Positions 15,911-25,990 of a DNA stretch of 64,000 nt are shown piece by piece. A program made the position numbers and the translations under genes. How positions within the stretch are numbered: the first letter of the stretch is position 1; each line of letters starts with the position of its first letter. Under the pieces are notes generated by a model. That model searched no databases, had not been told where the DNA came from, and saw nothing but the letters and a program-made list of their open reading frames with translations. Source of the DNA: Marinomonas flavescens (GTDB taxonomy: Bacteria; Pseudomonadota; Gammaproteobacteria; Pseudomonadales; Marinomonadaceae); NCBI RefSeq assembly GCF_004352835.1, contig NZ_SJSB01000010.1, positions 1-64,000 on the forward strand. The letters run 5' to 3'.

Positions 15911-17797
15911 CTATCGCAAATTAGCCTGATTCATAAGCTCGACAATTTCATCCAGAATATTCTCATCATCAATAGTTGAGGGTATTTTGAATTCACTGTT
16001 AGCCGCAATTTTACGCAATACAGACCGTAATGTTTTACCAGAACGAGTCTTTGGTAAACGCTGCACTATGATCGCACGACGAAAGCAAGCCAAAGCACCG
16101 ACTTTATCTCGAACCATTTGCACTAACTCAGTTTCTAACTGAGCCTCACTAATATCTGCGCCTGCTTTTAAAACAACAAGCCCAATTGGTACCTGCCCTT
16201 TCAGCTCATCAATAGAACCAATCACTGCGCATTCAGCTACCATAGGATGAGAGGAAACAACTTCTTCCATTTCACCGGTAGATAGCCGATGACCTGATAC
16301 ATTAATCACATCATCTGTTCGTCCAGTAATGTAGACATAACCATCATCATCTTTAAATCCACCATCGCCCGTATGATAGTACCCTGGGAAAACAGTCAGA
16401 TAAGCATCAGTAAAACGCTGTGGTTGCTGCCAAATTTCTGATGCTACCCCTGGCGGCATAGGCAAAGTAACAACGATGTTTCCAGCTTCATTAGCTTCAA
16501 CCTCTTGCCCTTCACCATCAACAACTCGAATATCAAAACCAGGAGTCGCCTTATTGGTAGAACCCATACGAGGCGCAGATGGGTTATCCCACCCCATCAT
16601 AGGTGCCGTCATTGGCCAGCCTGTTTCTGTTTGCCACCAGTGATCAATAACAGGTACCTTTAACAGATCATCCAGCCATTGATACGTCGAAGAATCGAGT
16701 TTCTCACCGGCAACAAACACCCATTTTAAACTAGAAAGGTCATATTTTTTTGCTAATTTACCCTCAGGGTCTTCTTTACGAATAGCCCGAAATGCGGTCG
16801 GCGCACAGAACATAGAATTCACTCTATATTCATCAACTACTCGCCAGAAAGTGCCGGCATCAGGAGTTCTAATTGGTTTACCTTCAAAGAAAATAGCACT
16901 ACAGCCTCCCATTAGTGGCCCATAGACAATAAAGGAATGGCCGACTGCCCAGCCAATATCTGAAGCTCCCCACCAAACATCTCCGGGAGACATACCATAC
17001 ACATTATGCAATGCATAGTTGAGCGCCACTGCGTGCCCACCATTATCACGCACAATACCTTTGGGCGCACCTGTCGTGCCTGAAGTATAGAGAATGTACA
17101 GTGGGTCACTGCCTTTTACGACCACACATTCGGCCGGTTCTGCCCCAATTTGGCTATCATGCCAATCTAAATCCCGATCTGTATTCATCTCAGCTATCAA
17201 CATAGGCCGCTGATAAACAATCGTATAATCAGGTTTATGCGATGCTATCGCAATAGCATTATCTACCAAGGGTTTATAGGCTATTTTTCTTTCAAATTCG
17301 ATACCGCATGATGCAGTAAGGATCACTTTAGGTTTTGCATCGTCAATACGAATTGCTAATTCATTGGCTGCAAACCCCCCAAAAACTACCGAATGAATAG
17401 CACCAATACGAGCACAGGCTAGCATAGCGACTGCCGCTTCAGGGATCATTGGCATATAAATAATAACGGTATCACCTTTACCAACGCCTAGACGCTTGAG
17501 ACCACCAGCAAAATGAGCAACTTTTGAATGTAACTGCTTGTAAGTTATCTGTTGTTTAGTCCCTGTCGCAGGGGAATCGTAATAGAGGGCGACTTGATCA
17601 GCTCTCGTACCTAGATGTTGGTCCAGTGCCAGATAGCAACTGTTCATTTCGCCGTCAGCATACCAACTAAAAGCGCCATTATCCGTTCTGCTAAGGATGC
17701 TTTGAGGTGCTTTAAACCATTCAACCCGTCTAGCTTGTTTCGCCCAATATGCTTCTGGATCCTGCTGTGCCGCTTGATACTCTTCGTTATAGCTCAT
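15911..17797 (-). CDS. prpE: Propionyl-CoA synthetase
   Basis: A 628-residue AMP-forming acyl-CoA synthetase of the PrpE type; it begins MSYNEEYQAAQQDPEAYWAK, like PrpE. The ATG at 17797 is chosen because GGAG lies 6 bp upstream. The P-loop motif is YTSGTTGAPKG, the adenylation hinge region is TGRTDDVINVSGHRLSTGE, and the acetylatable catalytic lysine is in TRSGKTLRS near the C-terminus. It activates propionate (or acetate/acrylate) with CoA. It is the last gene of the valine operon, whose product is propionyl-CoA, so it may salvage free propionate into the same pool. Confidence 0.9.
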   Translation of the reverse strand: MSYNEEYQAAQQDPEAYWAKQARRVEWFKAPQSILSRTDNGAFSWYADGEMNSCYLALDQHLGTRADQVALYYDSPATGTKQQITYKQLHSKVAHFAGGLKRLGVGKGDTVIIYMPMIPEAAVAMLACARIGAIHSVVFGGFAANELAIRIDDAKPKVILTASCGIEFERKIAYKPLVDNAIAIASHKPDYTIVYQRPMLIAEMNTDRDLDWHDSQIGAEPAECVVVKGSDPLYILYTSGTTGAPKGIVRDNGGHAVALNYALHNVYGMSPGDVWWGASDIGWAVGHSFIVYGPLMGGCSAIFFEGKPIRTPDAGTFWRVVDEYRVNSMFCAPTAFRAIRKEDPEGKLAKKYDLSSLKWVFVAGEKLDSSTYQWLDDLLKVPVIDHWWQTETGWPMTAPMMGWDNPSAPRMGSTNKATPGFDIRVVDGEGQEVEANEAGNIVVTLPMPPGVASEIWQQPQRFTDAYLTVFPGYYHTGDGGFKDDDGYVYITGRTDDVINVSGHRLSTGEMEEVVSSHPMVAECAVIGSIDELKGQVPIGLVVLKAGADISEAQLETELVQMVRDKVGALACFRRAIIVQRLPKTRSGKTLRSVLRKIAANSEFKIPSTIDDENILDEIVELMNQANLR

Positions 17798-17882
17798 TAT
17801 CAACTCCAATTTTATTTCTATAGGGAGCTTGCCAATCATTATTACTGGCAGCGATTATAAGTCTCAGATCTTCAGCGCTAGA

Positions 17883-18773
17883 TTAGCTGTCTTGATACAA
17901 CTTGATTACACTAGAAAAATCGAGTTTTCCATTGCCTTTTGACTTATGCAAACTAAACAAAGAGCGAGCAACAGACCCCATAGGAACAGGAGAGTTGCTC
18001 TGTTGACTAAGCTCCATAGCCAATCCGAGGTCCTTAAACATAAGATCCACCTGGAAGCCTCCTTGATAGTTATTCGATGAAGGCACAGCCTCCATAACTC
18101 CTGGAACCGGGTTATAAACCTGTAATGCCCAGTTATTGCCAGAACTCTGCTTCATAATTTCGGATAATATTGCAGGGTCCAGACCATTCCTCATTCCCAT
18201 ATTAAGAGCTTCACTTGTCCCAGCCATTAAAATTGAGAGCATCATATTGTTACAAGCTTTGGCAATTTGACCAGCACCACTCTGACCTGCATGGAAGATA
18301 TTATTACCCATACATTCTAAAATCGGTTTTGCCTTAAGAAACTGCTCTTCTGTTGCCCCCACCATAAATGCTAACGAACCAGCAACGGCACCACCTACAC
18401 CACCGGATACTGGCGCATCAATAAAATCAAGACCTCGATCACTCGCCGCAGTACAAACACGTTGTGCTGTCATAGCATCGATTGTCGAACAATCAATAAT
18501 CAGTGTATTTTTGGTGATCACGTTCAATAATGGCGTATCACCTGTCTGATATAACTCTTGAACATGCTGACCTGCAGGCAGCATGGAAATAATAAAATCC
18601 ACTTTTGTGACTGCGTCAACCGCTGATGCTGCCGCCTTTCCTCCTTTCGAAACCACCTGTTCTAGCGCCAATGCAGACAAATCAAATACCTTAACGTCAT
18701 GTCCTGCTTTAAGCAGGTTGATTGCCATTGGGCCACCCATGTTACCAAGACCGATAAATCCTATTATTGCCAT
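17883..18773 (-). CDS. mmsB: 3-hydroxyisobutyrate dehydrogenase
   Basis: The 296-residue beta-hydroxyacid dehydrogenase oxidises 3-hydroxyisobutyrate to methylmalonate semialdehyde with NAD. It has the N-terminal signature FIGLGNMGGPMAINLLKAGH (residues 5-24), the substrate motif DAPVSGGVGGA, and the catalytic lysine in AKACNNMM. Family length is about 295-300. It sits in the valine operon between prpE and the hydroxyisobutyryl-CoA hydrolase gene, whose product is its substrate. Confidence 0.92.
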   Translation of the reverse strand: MAIIGFIGLGNMGGPMAINLLKAGHDVKVFDLSALALEQVVSKGGKAAASAVDAVTKVDFIISMLPAGQHVQELYQTGDTPLLNVITKNTLIIDCSTIDAMTAQRVCTAASDRGLDFIDAPVSGGVGGAVAGSLAFMVGATEEQFLKAKPILECMGNNIFHAGQSGAGQIAKACNNMMLSILMAGTSEALNMGMRNGLDPAILSEIMKQSSGNNWALQVYNPVPGVMEAVPSSNNYQGGFQVDLMFKDLGLAMELSQQSNSPVPMGSVARSLFSLHKSKGNGKLDFSSVIKLYQDS

Positions 18774-18931
18774 GTCTTATTACCTCTTATTGTTATTCAG
18801 GGGCTTATTAACCTCCTTGGGATTACAAAACCTTTCATTTTGTTATTAGCCATTTATTACTAATTTCTTTCGATCGATTACTAATGACATATTGTCACAT
18901 CGTTGGTTATGGTTTAGACAATATAAACTGC

Positions 18932-20002
18932 CTAAGATGTAGCAAAAAACGACTCAACAAATACTAAATCAACCTCTTGAACACTTGCATAGGTCCACTT
19001 AGGAACACCATCTTTGTCCACTAGCAAAGCCCGAATACCTTCTAAAAACTCTCGATTGGCACAGCTTCTAACAGACAAAGAAAGCTCACTCTCAAACACC
19101 TGCTTCAGAGACATATGCCGAGTCACTTCAAGCTGTTTTTTTATGATATGCATGGATAATGGACTGGCATGACTAATGGCTTTTTTTGCTTTATAAATCC
19201 ATTTATCATCTGTATCGACAGTATTTAGAACATCAACAAACTCTGCTAACGAATCTGTGTCAGTTACTTGCTGTATAAAACGATAGTGTTTCTGTACTGG
19301 TGAATTTGCATTAAAACTTTCCTGCGATTCTAATTCTAACTGCCGCAACACACGATTAGTCGCTGCATAAGCGTCACTATCCCAACGTTCAGCCTGTAAG
19401 TTTTCCAGCATCTGCGCGCGCCGCTCAAATGCAATAAATCGATCTGCCAAACCTAAAAATAACGCATCTGCTGCATTAATTGGATTACCAGTCAATCCTA
19501 AAAACAAACCAGTCCGACCCTGTAATCGATTTAAAAACCAACTTCCTCCCACATCAGGGTAATAGCCAATTTTCACTTCGGGCATTGCCATATGAGTTTT
19601 TTCAGTCACTACACGGTGGCTACAGCCATTCATGAGCCCCATCCCGCCGCCCATGACAATACCGTGCCCCCAACATATTATTGGCTTTGGGTAGGTATGA
19701 ATGCAGTAATCAAGCTCATATTCCCGAGTAAAGAATTCCGTGGAGAACCTTGCATCCCTCCCCTTAGACATAGCAGTGTATAAATTGACAATATCACCAC
19801 CAGCACAAAACGCTTTTTCACCAACACTGTCCAACAATACTGCGGCAACAGCATCATCCTCTTTCCATTGGTCAAGTTTTGACTGGATCAGGTCGACCAT
19901 CTCCAACGTGATGGCATTTAACGAATCTTCAGCATTTAGCAGAATTTCGACAATCTTTTTGCCGTCTTGGGTTGGGTATTCATTAAATAAAACACAACTC
20001 AT
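18932..20002 (-). CDS. 3-hydroxyisobutyryl-CoA hydrolase
   Basis: A 356-residue crotonase-fold protein of the HIBCH type, longer than enoyl-CoA hydratases. Oxyanion-hole segments are EKAFCAGGDIVNLY and ICWGHGIVMGGGMGLMNGCS; the acidic residues of HIBCH lie in MPEVKIGYYPDVGGSWFLNR. The ATG at 20002 is preferred because TAGGAG lies 7 bp upstream, and the upstream start would abut the previous stop. It releases 3-hydroxyisobutyrate from CoA for MmsB. The gene follows the hydratase gene by 21 bp. Confidence 0.88.
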   Translation of the reverse strand: MSCVLFNEYPTQDGKKIVEILLNAEDSLNAITLEMVDLIQSKLDQWKEDDAVAAVLLDSVGEKAFCAGGDIVNLYTAMSKGRDARFSTEFFTREYELDYCIHTYPKPIICWGHGIVMGGGMGLMNGCSHRVVTEKTHMAMPEVKIGYYPDVGGSWFLNRLQGRTGLFLGLTGNPINAADALFLGLADRFIAFERRAQMLENLQAERWDSDAYAATNRVLRQLELESQESFNANSPVQKHYRFIQQVTDTDSLAEFVDVLNTVDTDDKWIYKAKKAISHASPLSMHIIKKQLEVTRHMSLKQVFESELSLSVRSCANREFLEGIRALLVDKDGVPKWTYASVQEVDLVFVESFFATS

Positions 20003-20023
20003 GCTTATACTCCTACAGACCAT

Positions 20024-20800
20024 TTAACGATTTTTCCACTCGGGAGGACGTTTGTTAAGAAAGGCATTCACACCTTCTTTCTGGTCTTCGGTTGAGAACA
20101 AGTCAACAAACAACTCTCGCTCTAGGGCATAGCCAACATTCCAGTGGTGATTCCGGTTGTTTTGAATTAATTTTTTACAAGAAGCGACAGATAACGGACT
20201 TTGCTGTGCAGCATTACTCGCCAACTCTAACGCTTTATTTAATGCTTGCCCCTGTGGAACAACCTCTTCAACCAATCCAATTTCTTGAGCTTTGTCCGCT
20301 TTAATACGCTCCCCACAAAGAATCATACGTTTCGCCCAGCCCTCTCCAACTAACATGGTTAAATTTTGAGTGCCACCAGCACAGGGCAACAAACCAACTT
20401 TCGCTTCAGGAAGCGCCATCTGCGACTGCTCTTCAGCGATACGAATGTCGCAGGCCAATGCGACCTCCAAACCTCCACCCATTGCATAACCATTAACGGC
20501 AGCAATTGAAACACCTCTGAATTGACTAAGTGCTTCAAATGCCTCACCAAAATAACGTGCCATAATATTGGCCACATTAGGGTCTCCGTCAGCGAATACA
20601 TTTAAATCAGCACCTGCAGAGAAGAACTTTTCACCTTGACCTGTGATTACTAAACTGTAAATAGTCAGATCTGCATTCAAATCATCTACTGTCTTTTTGA
20701 GTACTTTAAGGCTTTCTTCAGTCCAAGTATTTGCAGGCGGATTATTCATGGTCAGCAGCGCAATACTTCCTCGCTTTTCTACCGTCAATTGATCAGTCAT
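20024..20800 (-). CDS. Enoyl-CoA hydratase (methacrylyl-CoA step)
   Basis: A 258-residue crotonase. Oxyanion-hole motifs are EKFFSAGADLNVF and VSIAAVNGYAMGGGLEVALA, and the catalytic region is MALPEAKVGLLPCAGGTQNL. The ATG at 20800 follows AAGGGA at 6 bp. Its place between isobutyryl-CoA dehydrogenase and HIBCH genes points to hydration of methacrylyl-CoA. It is clearly paralogous to the hydratase at 25991, sharing long near-identical blocks such as PEAKVGLLPCAGGTQ and KRMILCGE. Confidence 0.88.
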   Translation of the reverse strand: MTDQLTVEKRGSIALLTMNNPPANTWTEESLKVLKKTVDDLNADLTIYSLVITGQGEKFFSAGADLNVFADGDPNVANIMARYFGEAFEALSQFRGVSIAAVNGYAMGGGLEVALACDIRIAEEQSQMALPEAKVGLLPCAGGTQNLTMLVGEGWAKRMILCGERIKADKAQEIGLVEEVVPQGQALNKALELASNAAQQSPLSVASCKKLIQNNRNHHWNVGYALERELFVDLFSTEDQKEGVNAFLNKRPPEWKNR

Positions 20801-20882
20801 ATTGATTCCCTTTACTCTCTGTAATGGCACTTCATATCTTTTATCGCTATTAAATTACGTTATCAGGGCGTTTCAGCTTTCA

Positions 20883-22040
20883 CTATAAAAGCTCAGCTGC
20901 GCTTTCTAGTAGCAATCGCCGGGCAATAATGACATTCATAATTTCGTTCGTGCCTTCAAGAATTCGATGAACTCGGTTGTCTCTTAGAAATCGTTCCATT
21001 GGATATTCTTTAATATAGCCATTACCACCAAAAATCTGTAACGCCTCATCCGCTACACTAAATCCCACATCGGTAGCAAAACGTTTTGCCATTGCGCAAT
21101 AAGTTGTTTTATCAGGATGATGATTATCCAAACGTGAAGCCGCCATGCGCACCATTTGTCGTGCGGCCACTAACTCAGTTGCCGCCGTGGCCAATTTAAA
21201 CTGTAGTGCCTGAAAACTTGCTAAACTTTGACCGAACTGTTGACGCTCATGCATATATTCTGTGGCATTATTTAATGCTTGTTGAGCGGTACCCACTGAA
21301 CAACTAGCAATATTAATCCGCCCACCATCCAAGCCTCGCATTGCGATTTTAAAACCATCACCCTCCTGCCCCAGTAGTGCTGCAACGGGAATACGAACAT
21401 CTTCGAAGGTAATCATTCGAGTCGGCTGACTATTCCAACCCATTTTTGCTTCTTTTCGGCCATAACTAATGCCTGACAGCTTCGCATCTACTGCGAAAGC
21501 TGAAATGCCTTTGGGGCCTTCTATACCGGTACGCGCCATCACGACTAGACAGTCAGTAGCCCCCGCACCCGAGATGAAAATCTTACTACCATTAAGAAGA
21601 TAATCATCACCCTCACGGTGAGCCGTTGTTTTCAGAGCCGCAGCATCAGAACCTGCATTCGGCTCAGTCAGACAATATGATGCCAACTTAATGCCTGCTG
21701 TCAGTTCAGGACACCATTGTTGACGCACCGATTCTTCACCAAACTCAGAAATCATCCAAGTAGCCATATTATGTATCGTGATATAGGCGGTGGTTGACGT
21801 ACATCCCATGGCTAACTGCTCAAAAATGATACTGGCATCTAATCGGCTCAATCCCAAACCGCCTACATCTTCATGAGAATACAAACCACAGAACCCTAAC
21901 TCACCCGCCTCTTTTAATATGTCAACGGGGAATATCTGATGCTGGTCCCATTCACCGGCATAAGGCGCCAGTTTGCTCTGAGCAAATGCGCGCGCCATAT
22001 CTGCAAAGGCTACCTGCTCTTCATTTAATTCAAAATCCAT
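20883..22040 (-). CDS. Acyl-CoA dehydrogenase, probably isobutyryl-CoA dehydrogenase
   Basis: The 385-residue flavoprotein has the acyl-CoA dehydrogenase signatures CLTEPNAGSDAAALKT (FAD and substrate site), QQFGQSLASFQALQF and QIFGGNGYIKEYPMERFLRD. The catalytic base is the glutamate of ILEGTNEIMNVIIARRLL near the C-terminus. GGAG lies 5 bp before the ATG at 22040; the upstream GTG is less likely. In the mmsA-mmsB operon this gene converts isobutyryl-CoA to methacrylyl-CoA; substrate is inferred from context. Confidence 0.88.
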   Translation of the reverse strand: MDFELNEEQVAFADMARAFAQSKLAPYAGEWDQHQIFPVDILKEAGELGFCGLYSHEDVGGLGLSRLDASIIFEQLAMGCTSTTAYITIHNMATWMISEFGEESVRQQWCPELTAGIKLASYCLTEPNAGSDAAALKTTAHREGDDYLLNGSKIFISGAGATDCLVVMARTGIEGPKGISAFAVDAKLSGISYGRKEAKMGWNSQPTRMITFEDVRIPVAALLGQEGDGFKIAMRGLDGGRINIASCSVGTAQQALNNATEYMHERQQFGQSLASFQALQFKLATAATELVAARQMVRMAASRLDNHHPDKTTYCAMAKRFATDVGFSVADEALQIFGGNGYIKEYPMERFLRDNRVHRILEGTNEIMNVIIARRLLLESAAELL

Positions 22041-22167
22041 AAACACTCCGTATTAAATAACCGAGTTCTTATTTTTATAATAATTTACGCATTATGTTAT
22101 TAAGCAACGTCAGTAGAATAAGTACCTGAAAAAAGTGATCTAAAGTCAGGAACATTCGTTATTAAGT

Positions 22168-23661
22168 CTACTTAAGGTGGATTGTAGTATTTACCCCATT
22201 ATCAATATCATCTTCAAACCAACGCGCTGTAATCGTCTTAGTTTCCGTATAAAATTTAACGGCCTGCTTACCATAAGCATGTTGGTCCCCATAAAAAGAC
22301 TTTCTCCAACCGGTGAACGAGAACATTGGTAATGGCACTGGAACGGGGACATTGATCCCTACCTGACCTACTTTAATTTCATGCTGGAATTTACGCGCTG
22401 CGGCGCCTGATGAAGTGAATATAGAAGTTCCATTGCCATATGGATTTTCGTTGATTAACTGAATAGCGTCTTCAATCGTATCCACTTCTAAGGTGATCAG
22501 TACTGGTCCAAAAATCTCTTGCTGATAAATAGACATATCTCGAGTAACACGACTAAACATTGTTGGCCCAACCCAATTTCCATGCGGATAACCTTCAACC
22601 ACACAGTCAGAACCATCTAGAATGCAATCGGCCCCATCATTTTTCCCCTCCTGAATAAAGTTCAGCACTCTAGCCTTTGCTTGAGGATTAATCTGTGGAC
22701 CATATCCTGCCTCTGGATCATTCCATGCACCAGGTCGTACTTTTGATAGTGCATCTCGTACTTCCGTAATCAACTCACGAGAACGGCCAACAAAAACAGC
22801 CACCGAAATTGCCATACAGCGCTGACCTGCGGCACCAACAGAAGCACCGACAATATTGTTAACCACTTGTTTCTTAGCTGCATCAGGCATAATAACCATA
22901 TGATTTTTAGCACCAGCAAACGCCTGTACACGCTTCATATGATCCGTACCCGTACGATAAATGTGCTCTGCGACAGCCACTGAACCCACAAAGGAAATCG
23001 CAGGTGTGTCTGGGTGCGTTAGCAACTGATCAACTACTTCTTTACTGCCATGTACTACTTGCAATAGTCCATCAGGAGCACCAGCCTCTTGAAACAATTC
23101 AGCCAGACGCATTGGTGTTAATGGATCTTGCTCCGATGGTTTTAATACGAAGGTGTTGCCACAGGCAATCGCCATAGGAAACATCCATAACGGAATCATA
23201 GCGGGGAAATTAAATGGGGTAATACCAACACAGACACCCAGCGGTTGAGTGATGCTATAACAATCTATCTTATGGGCAACGTTTTCAAGCGCTTCACCCA
23301 TACTCAACGAAGCAATATTTGCAGCGTGCTCAACCACCTCAATGCCACGCCATACATCACCTTTAGCATCCTCAAAGGTTTTTCCTGTTTCCTTAGATAG
23401 CACCTCAGCAATTTGATCATGGTTCTCTTTCAGCAAAGCCTGGTAACGCAACATTAAACGAGCTCGTTCACCGACAGGGGTCTCTTTCCATGTTTCAAAA
23501 GCTACTTTCGCACTGTTAACTGCTAATTCGACCTCTTCCGTAGTCGCACAGGGCACCTGTGCAATCACAGCTTGAGTAGCAGGGTTAGTTACTGGAATCC
23601 AATGTTCTGTGATGCTCTGAACCAACTTTCCATTAATCAGTAGAGGGACTTGTTGTGTCAT
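22168..23661 (-). CDS. mmsA: Methylmalonate-semialdehyde dehydrogenase (CoA-acylating)
   Basis: A 497-residue aldehyde dehydrogenase that makes propionyl-CoA from methylmalonate semialdehyde. MmsA marks are [20 protein letters not shown], the catalytic cysteine in [30 protein letters not shown], and the C-terminal [20 protein letters not shown]. The ATG at 23661 follows AAGG; the longer frame upstream lacks homology to the family. It is the first gene of the valine operon and is divergent from the mmsR-like gene. Confidence 0.93.
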   Translation of the reverse strand: MTQQVPLLINGKLVQSITEHWIPVTNPATQAVIAQVPCATTEEVELAVNSAKVAFETWKETPVGERARLMLRYQALLKENHDQIAEVLSKETGKTFEDAKGDVWRGIEVVEHAANIASLSMGEALENVAHKIDCYSITQPLGVCVGITPFNFPAMIPLWMFPMAIACGNTFVLKPSEQDPLTPMRLAELFQEAGAPDGLLQVVHGSKEVVDQLLTHPDTPAISFVGSVAVAEHIYRTGTDHMKRVQAFAGAKNHMVIMPDAAKKQVVNNIVGASVGAAGQRCMAISVAVFVGRSRELITEVRDALSKVRPGAWNDPEAGYGPQINPQAKARVLNFIQEGKNDGADCILDGSDCVVEGYPHGNWVGPTMFSRVTRDMSIYQQEIFGPVLITLEVDTIEDAIQLINENPYGNGTSIFTSSGAAARKFQHEIKVGQVGINVPVPVPLPMFSFTGWRKSFYGDQHAYGKQAVKFYTETKTITARWFEDDIDNGVNTTIHLK

Positions 23662-23774
23662 TTTATACACCTTTGTATTTATTTTTATTGTTATGCAGAC
23701 CTCAGTAAACATCATAAGACTGCTCTATGGCGTAACATTAAAGCATAGCTAGTCGTTGCAGATGATTGATAATG

Positions 23775-23809
23775 TTGCTGTATTAATAGACTATATTGCT
23801 ATTTAATAG
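23775..23809. promoter_or_regulatory. Direct repeats spaced 21 bp, candidate MmsR site
   Basis: TTGCTGTATTAATAG (23775-23789) and TTGCTATTTAATAG (23796-23809) start 21 bp apart, that is two helical turns. Tandem half-sites at this spacing are typical for AraC-family activators. They lie between mmsA and the divergent AraC-family gene, about 50 bp from the latter's start. Confidence 0.5.
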
Positions 23810-23857
23810 AGAAAGGATTTAGTCACTTTTGTAACGACATTTAGCGAGTATTACCCT

Positions 23858-24760
23858 ATGAGCACGCCCTCTAATTGGCCTCTTCCACCCCAAAGCACTC
23901 GCTTTGTTATCCCTCATAAAACCATCATAAAACTCATAGATAACAAGCTTTCTAGAGATGTTTACCCACTTGGCGCAGGTTACTATCAACACGCCAAAGG
24001 CCATCGTATGGAGCGCCTCACACATGATGATCATCTGTTAATATATTGTATTGAAGGCAAAGGAAAGATTAGGGTCAATCAAAAGAATATTGCGGTAAAT
24101 AGCGGTGATCTTGTCGTACTAACTAGAGGCACTGCACATCAGTATGCATCCAGCGCAAACTTCCCTTGGACAATCTATTGGTGTCACTTTGACGGTGTGC
24201 TCTCTGATGATTTCATTAACCATCTAGAGATTCCAATAGATAAATTTGTCATACATCTAGGACTCCATAGCAATCTGGTCAATGAATTTGAGGCATTATT
24301 AGAAGCTCGCCATAGCAGCTACCACTTGAATGCTTTTATTAACGCCGCTAATCAACTACGTCAGATTCTGACTCATATTGCTTTACTGCAACCTTTAGTA
24401 CGCAGCCAAGATGCAGATAGCTTTGATCTTGAGAAAATCCACAGCCTAATGCACGCTCATATCCATGAACAATTAAATATAGATACCTTAGCCAGTTGCG
24501 TCAATTTGTCGAAGTTTCACTTTATTAAGCGCTATAAAGAAGCAACCAGTACTACACCCATCAACCACTTCATCCAGTTAAAAATTGAACGTGCCTGTCA
24601 CCTACTAGACATTAGTACGCGCACCATCGCTGAAATCGCCTTTATGTTGGGTTATAACGATGCTTATTATTTTTCTAGAATATTTAAGAAAATTATGGGG
24701 ATTTCACCCACTCAATATAGAAAACTGCAAGTGGGCGCTTGGTCTTATAAAAGTTTTTAA
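23858..24760 (+). CDS. mmsR: AraC-family regulator of the valine operon, MmsR-like
   Basis: The 300-residue protein has an N-terminal AraC cupin (DHLLIYCIEGKGKIRVN, then NSGDLVVLTRGTAHQYA, about residues 50-100) and a C-terminal double HTH (INIDTLASCVNLSKFHFIKR-like first helix pair; IAEIAFMLGYNDAYYFSRIF second, ending GISPTQYRKLQ). It is divergent from mmsA, as mmsR is in Pseudomonas, where it activates mmsAB in response to 3-hydroxyisobutyrate or valine intermediates. The same role is inferred here. Confidence 0.82.
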   Translation: MSTPSNWPLPPQSTRFVIPHKTIIKLIDNKLSRDVYPLGAGYYQHAKGHRMERLTHDDHLLIYCIEGKGKIRVNQKNIAVNSGDLVVLTRGTAHQYASSANFPWTIYWCHFDGVLSDDFINHLEIPIDKFVIHLGLHSNLVNEFEALLEARHSSYHLNAFINAANQLRQILTHIALLQPLVRSQDADSFDLEKIHSLMHAHIHEQLNIDTLASCVNLSKFHFIKRYKEATSTTPINHFIQLKIERACHLLDISTRTIAEIAFMLGYNDAYYFSRIFKKIMGISPTQYRKLQVGAWSYKSF

Positions 24761-24793
24761 TAGTATTTTTTATAAGGATATGACATTTACACG

Positions 24794-24811
24794 ATCGAGT
24801 AATTACTCGAT
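24794..24811. terminator. 18-bp palindrome between convergent regulators
   Basis: ATCGAGTAATTACTCGAT is a perfect palindrome in the 70-bp gap between two convergent AraC-family genes. As RNA it gives a short hairpin from either side, so a bidirectional terminator is likely. No strong T-run is present. Confidence 0.45.
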
Positions 24812-24831
24812 TCAAAATTATAATACCAACC

Positions 24832-25842
24832 TTACGTCTTATGTTTTAGCTTCATATAGTCTGTTGGTGTCACTCCAGTCCACCCTTTAAAAGCCCTTGA
24901 AAATGATCGAGGCTCAGCATACCCCAGCATATTAGCCACCTCCGATACGCTCAATCTCTGTGATACCAGCTTTTCTATTGCTAAATCACACTTAACAGCA
25001 TCTTTTAACATTGAGTAAGAGCTCCCTTCTTGCTGTAACTTTCGCCTAAGTGTCTGTGGACTCATATTAAAAAACTCAGCAAGTAATACAAAAGATGGAC
25101 ATTTGAGTTCTTTGCCCTCGTGATGAAGCAGAAGAGAACGAATGCGACGCTGATAACTCAGCTCTTCACCTGGAATAGTAATTAGATTTACAGGCGAATT
25201 TTTAAGAAACAATGACAGTTCATGCTGAGTCCTAACAGGAGATTGTGTTAGAAACGTCTTACTAAAACTAATTTTAAGAACGGATTGATTAAACTTATGC
25301 CGACAAGGAAAAAGGTATTTAAGCTCTGTATGATAGTAGGGTTTTGAATAAGTAAAATGTGTATCAATCAAAGGGATTTTTTGGTTAATAAGCCAACTAG
25401 CAAAGCGATGCCAGATAACCATCCAAAATTCCTGAAAATAATGATCAGGATCGAAACTTGGCTGAGTAAACTCAATCTCTATACATGCTCTCTTTCCGTG
25501 CTGAACAAGCCTCATCTGAATGTCATTAGTGAACAAGTTATAAAAAAGTATACCTTGCTCTAATGCTGCCTCAAGAGAGTCGTATTGAATAACGTGTCGA
25601 GTCATAAAAGCAAAGGCGCCTGACTTACAAGGGTGTTCTGTACACCCCATAAACTCATCCCCCAACTCTGACCATATAACCTGCACTAATCGTGTCATAT
25701 AGTCTCCGTGAGTTCTTCCTTCCACACTCTCCAACTGAGCCGCTTCAAGCCCAATTCTTTTCATCAATTCAACTTCTGAAAAACCTTGTCGTTTAGCACA
25801 CCATAAAGCGGCTCTAATATAATGATTGTGAACTGTTGCCAT
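24832..25842 (-). CDS. AraC-family regulator with Arabinose_bd-type N-terminus
   Basis: A 336-residue protein with the long N-terminal ligand domain typical of the OruR/ArgR-like AraC subgroup (about residues 15-200) and a C-terminal HTH (PSFVLLAEFFNMSPQTLRRK then LQQEGSSYSMLKD; second helix SVSEVANMLGYAEPRSFSRA). It is divergent from the hydratase that starts the plus-strand catabolic operon, with a 150-bp shared region, so it most likely controls that operon. Confidence 0.82.
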   Translation of the reverse strand: MATVHNHYIRAALWCAKRQGFSEVELMKRIGLEAAQLESVEGRTHGDYMTRLVQVIWSELGDEFMGCTEHPCKSGAFAFMTRHVIQYDSLEAALEQGILFYNLFTNDIQMRLVQHGKRACIEIEFTQPSFDPDHYFQEFWMVIWHRFASWLINQKIPLIDTHFTYSKPYYHTELKYLFPCRHKFNQSVLKISFSKTFLTQSPVRTQHELSLFLKNSPVNLITIPGEELSYQRRIRSLLLHHEGKELKCPSFVLLAEFFNMSPQTLRRKLQQEGSSYSMLKDAVKCDLAIEKLVSQRLSVSEVANMLGYAEPRSFSRAFKGWTGVTPTDYMKLKHKT

Positions 25843-25990
25843 TAGAAAACCTTAATTATATAGACCTAATATCCTTTACACAGAATGTCATATTTTGTGA
25901 CTCATATTGTATCTTTATGTCATTTATTGATACCTATTTTTTAGCCACACTGACCTAAGAGTCATCATAAAAAGAGAGAAGGTATTGCCT

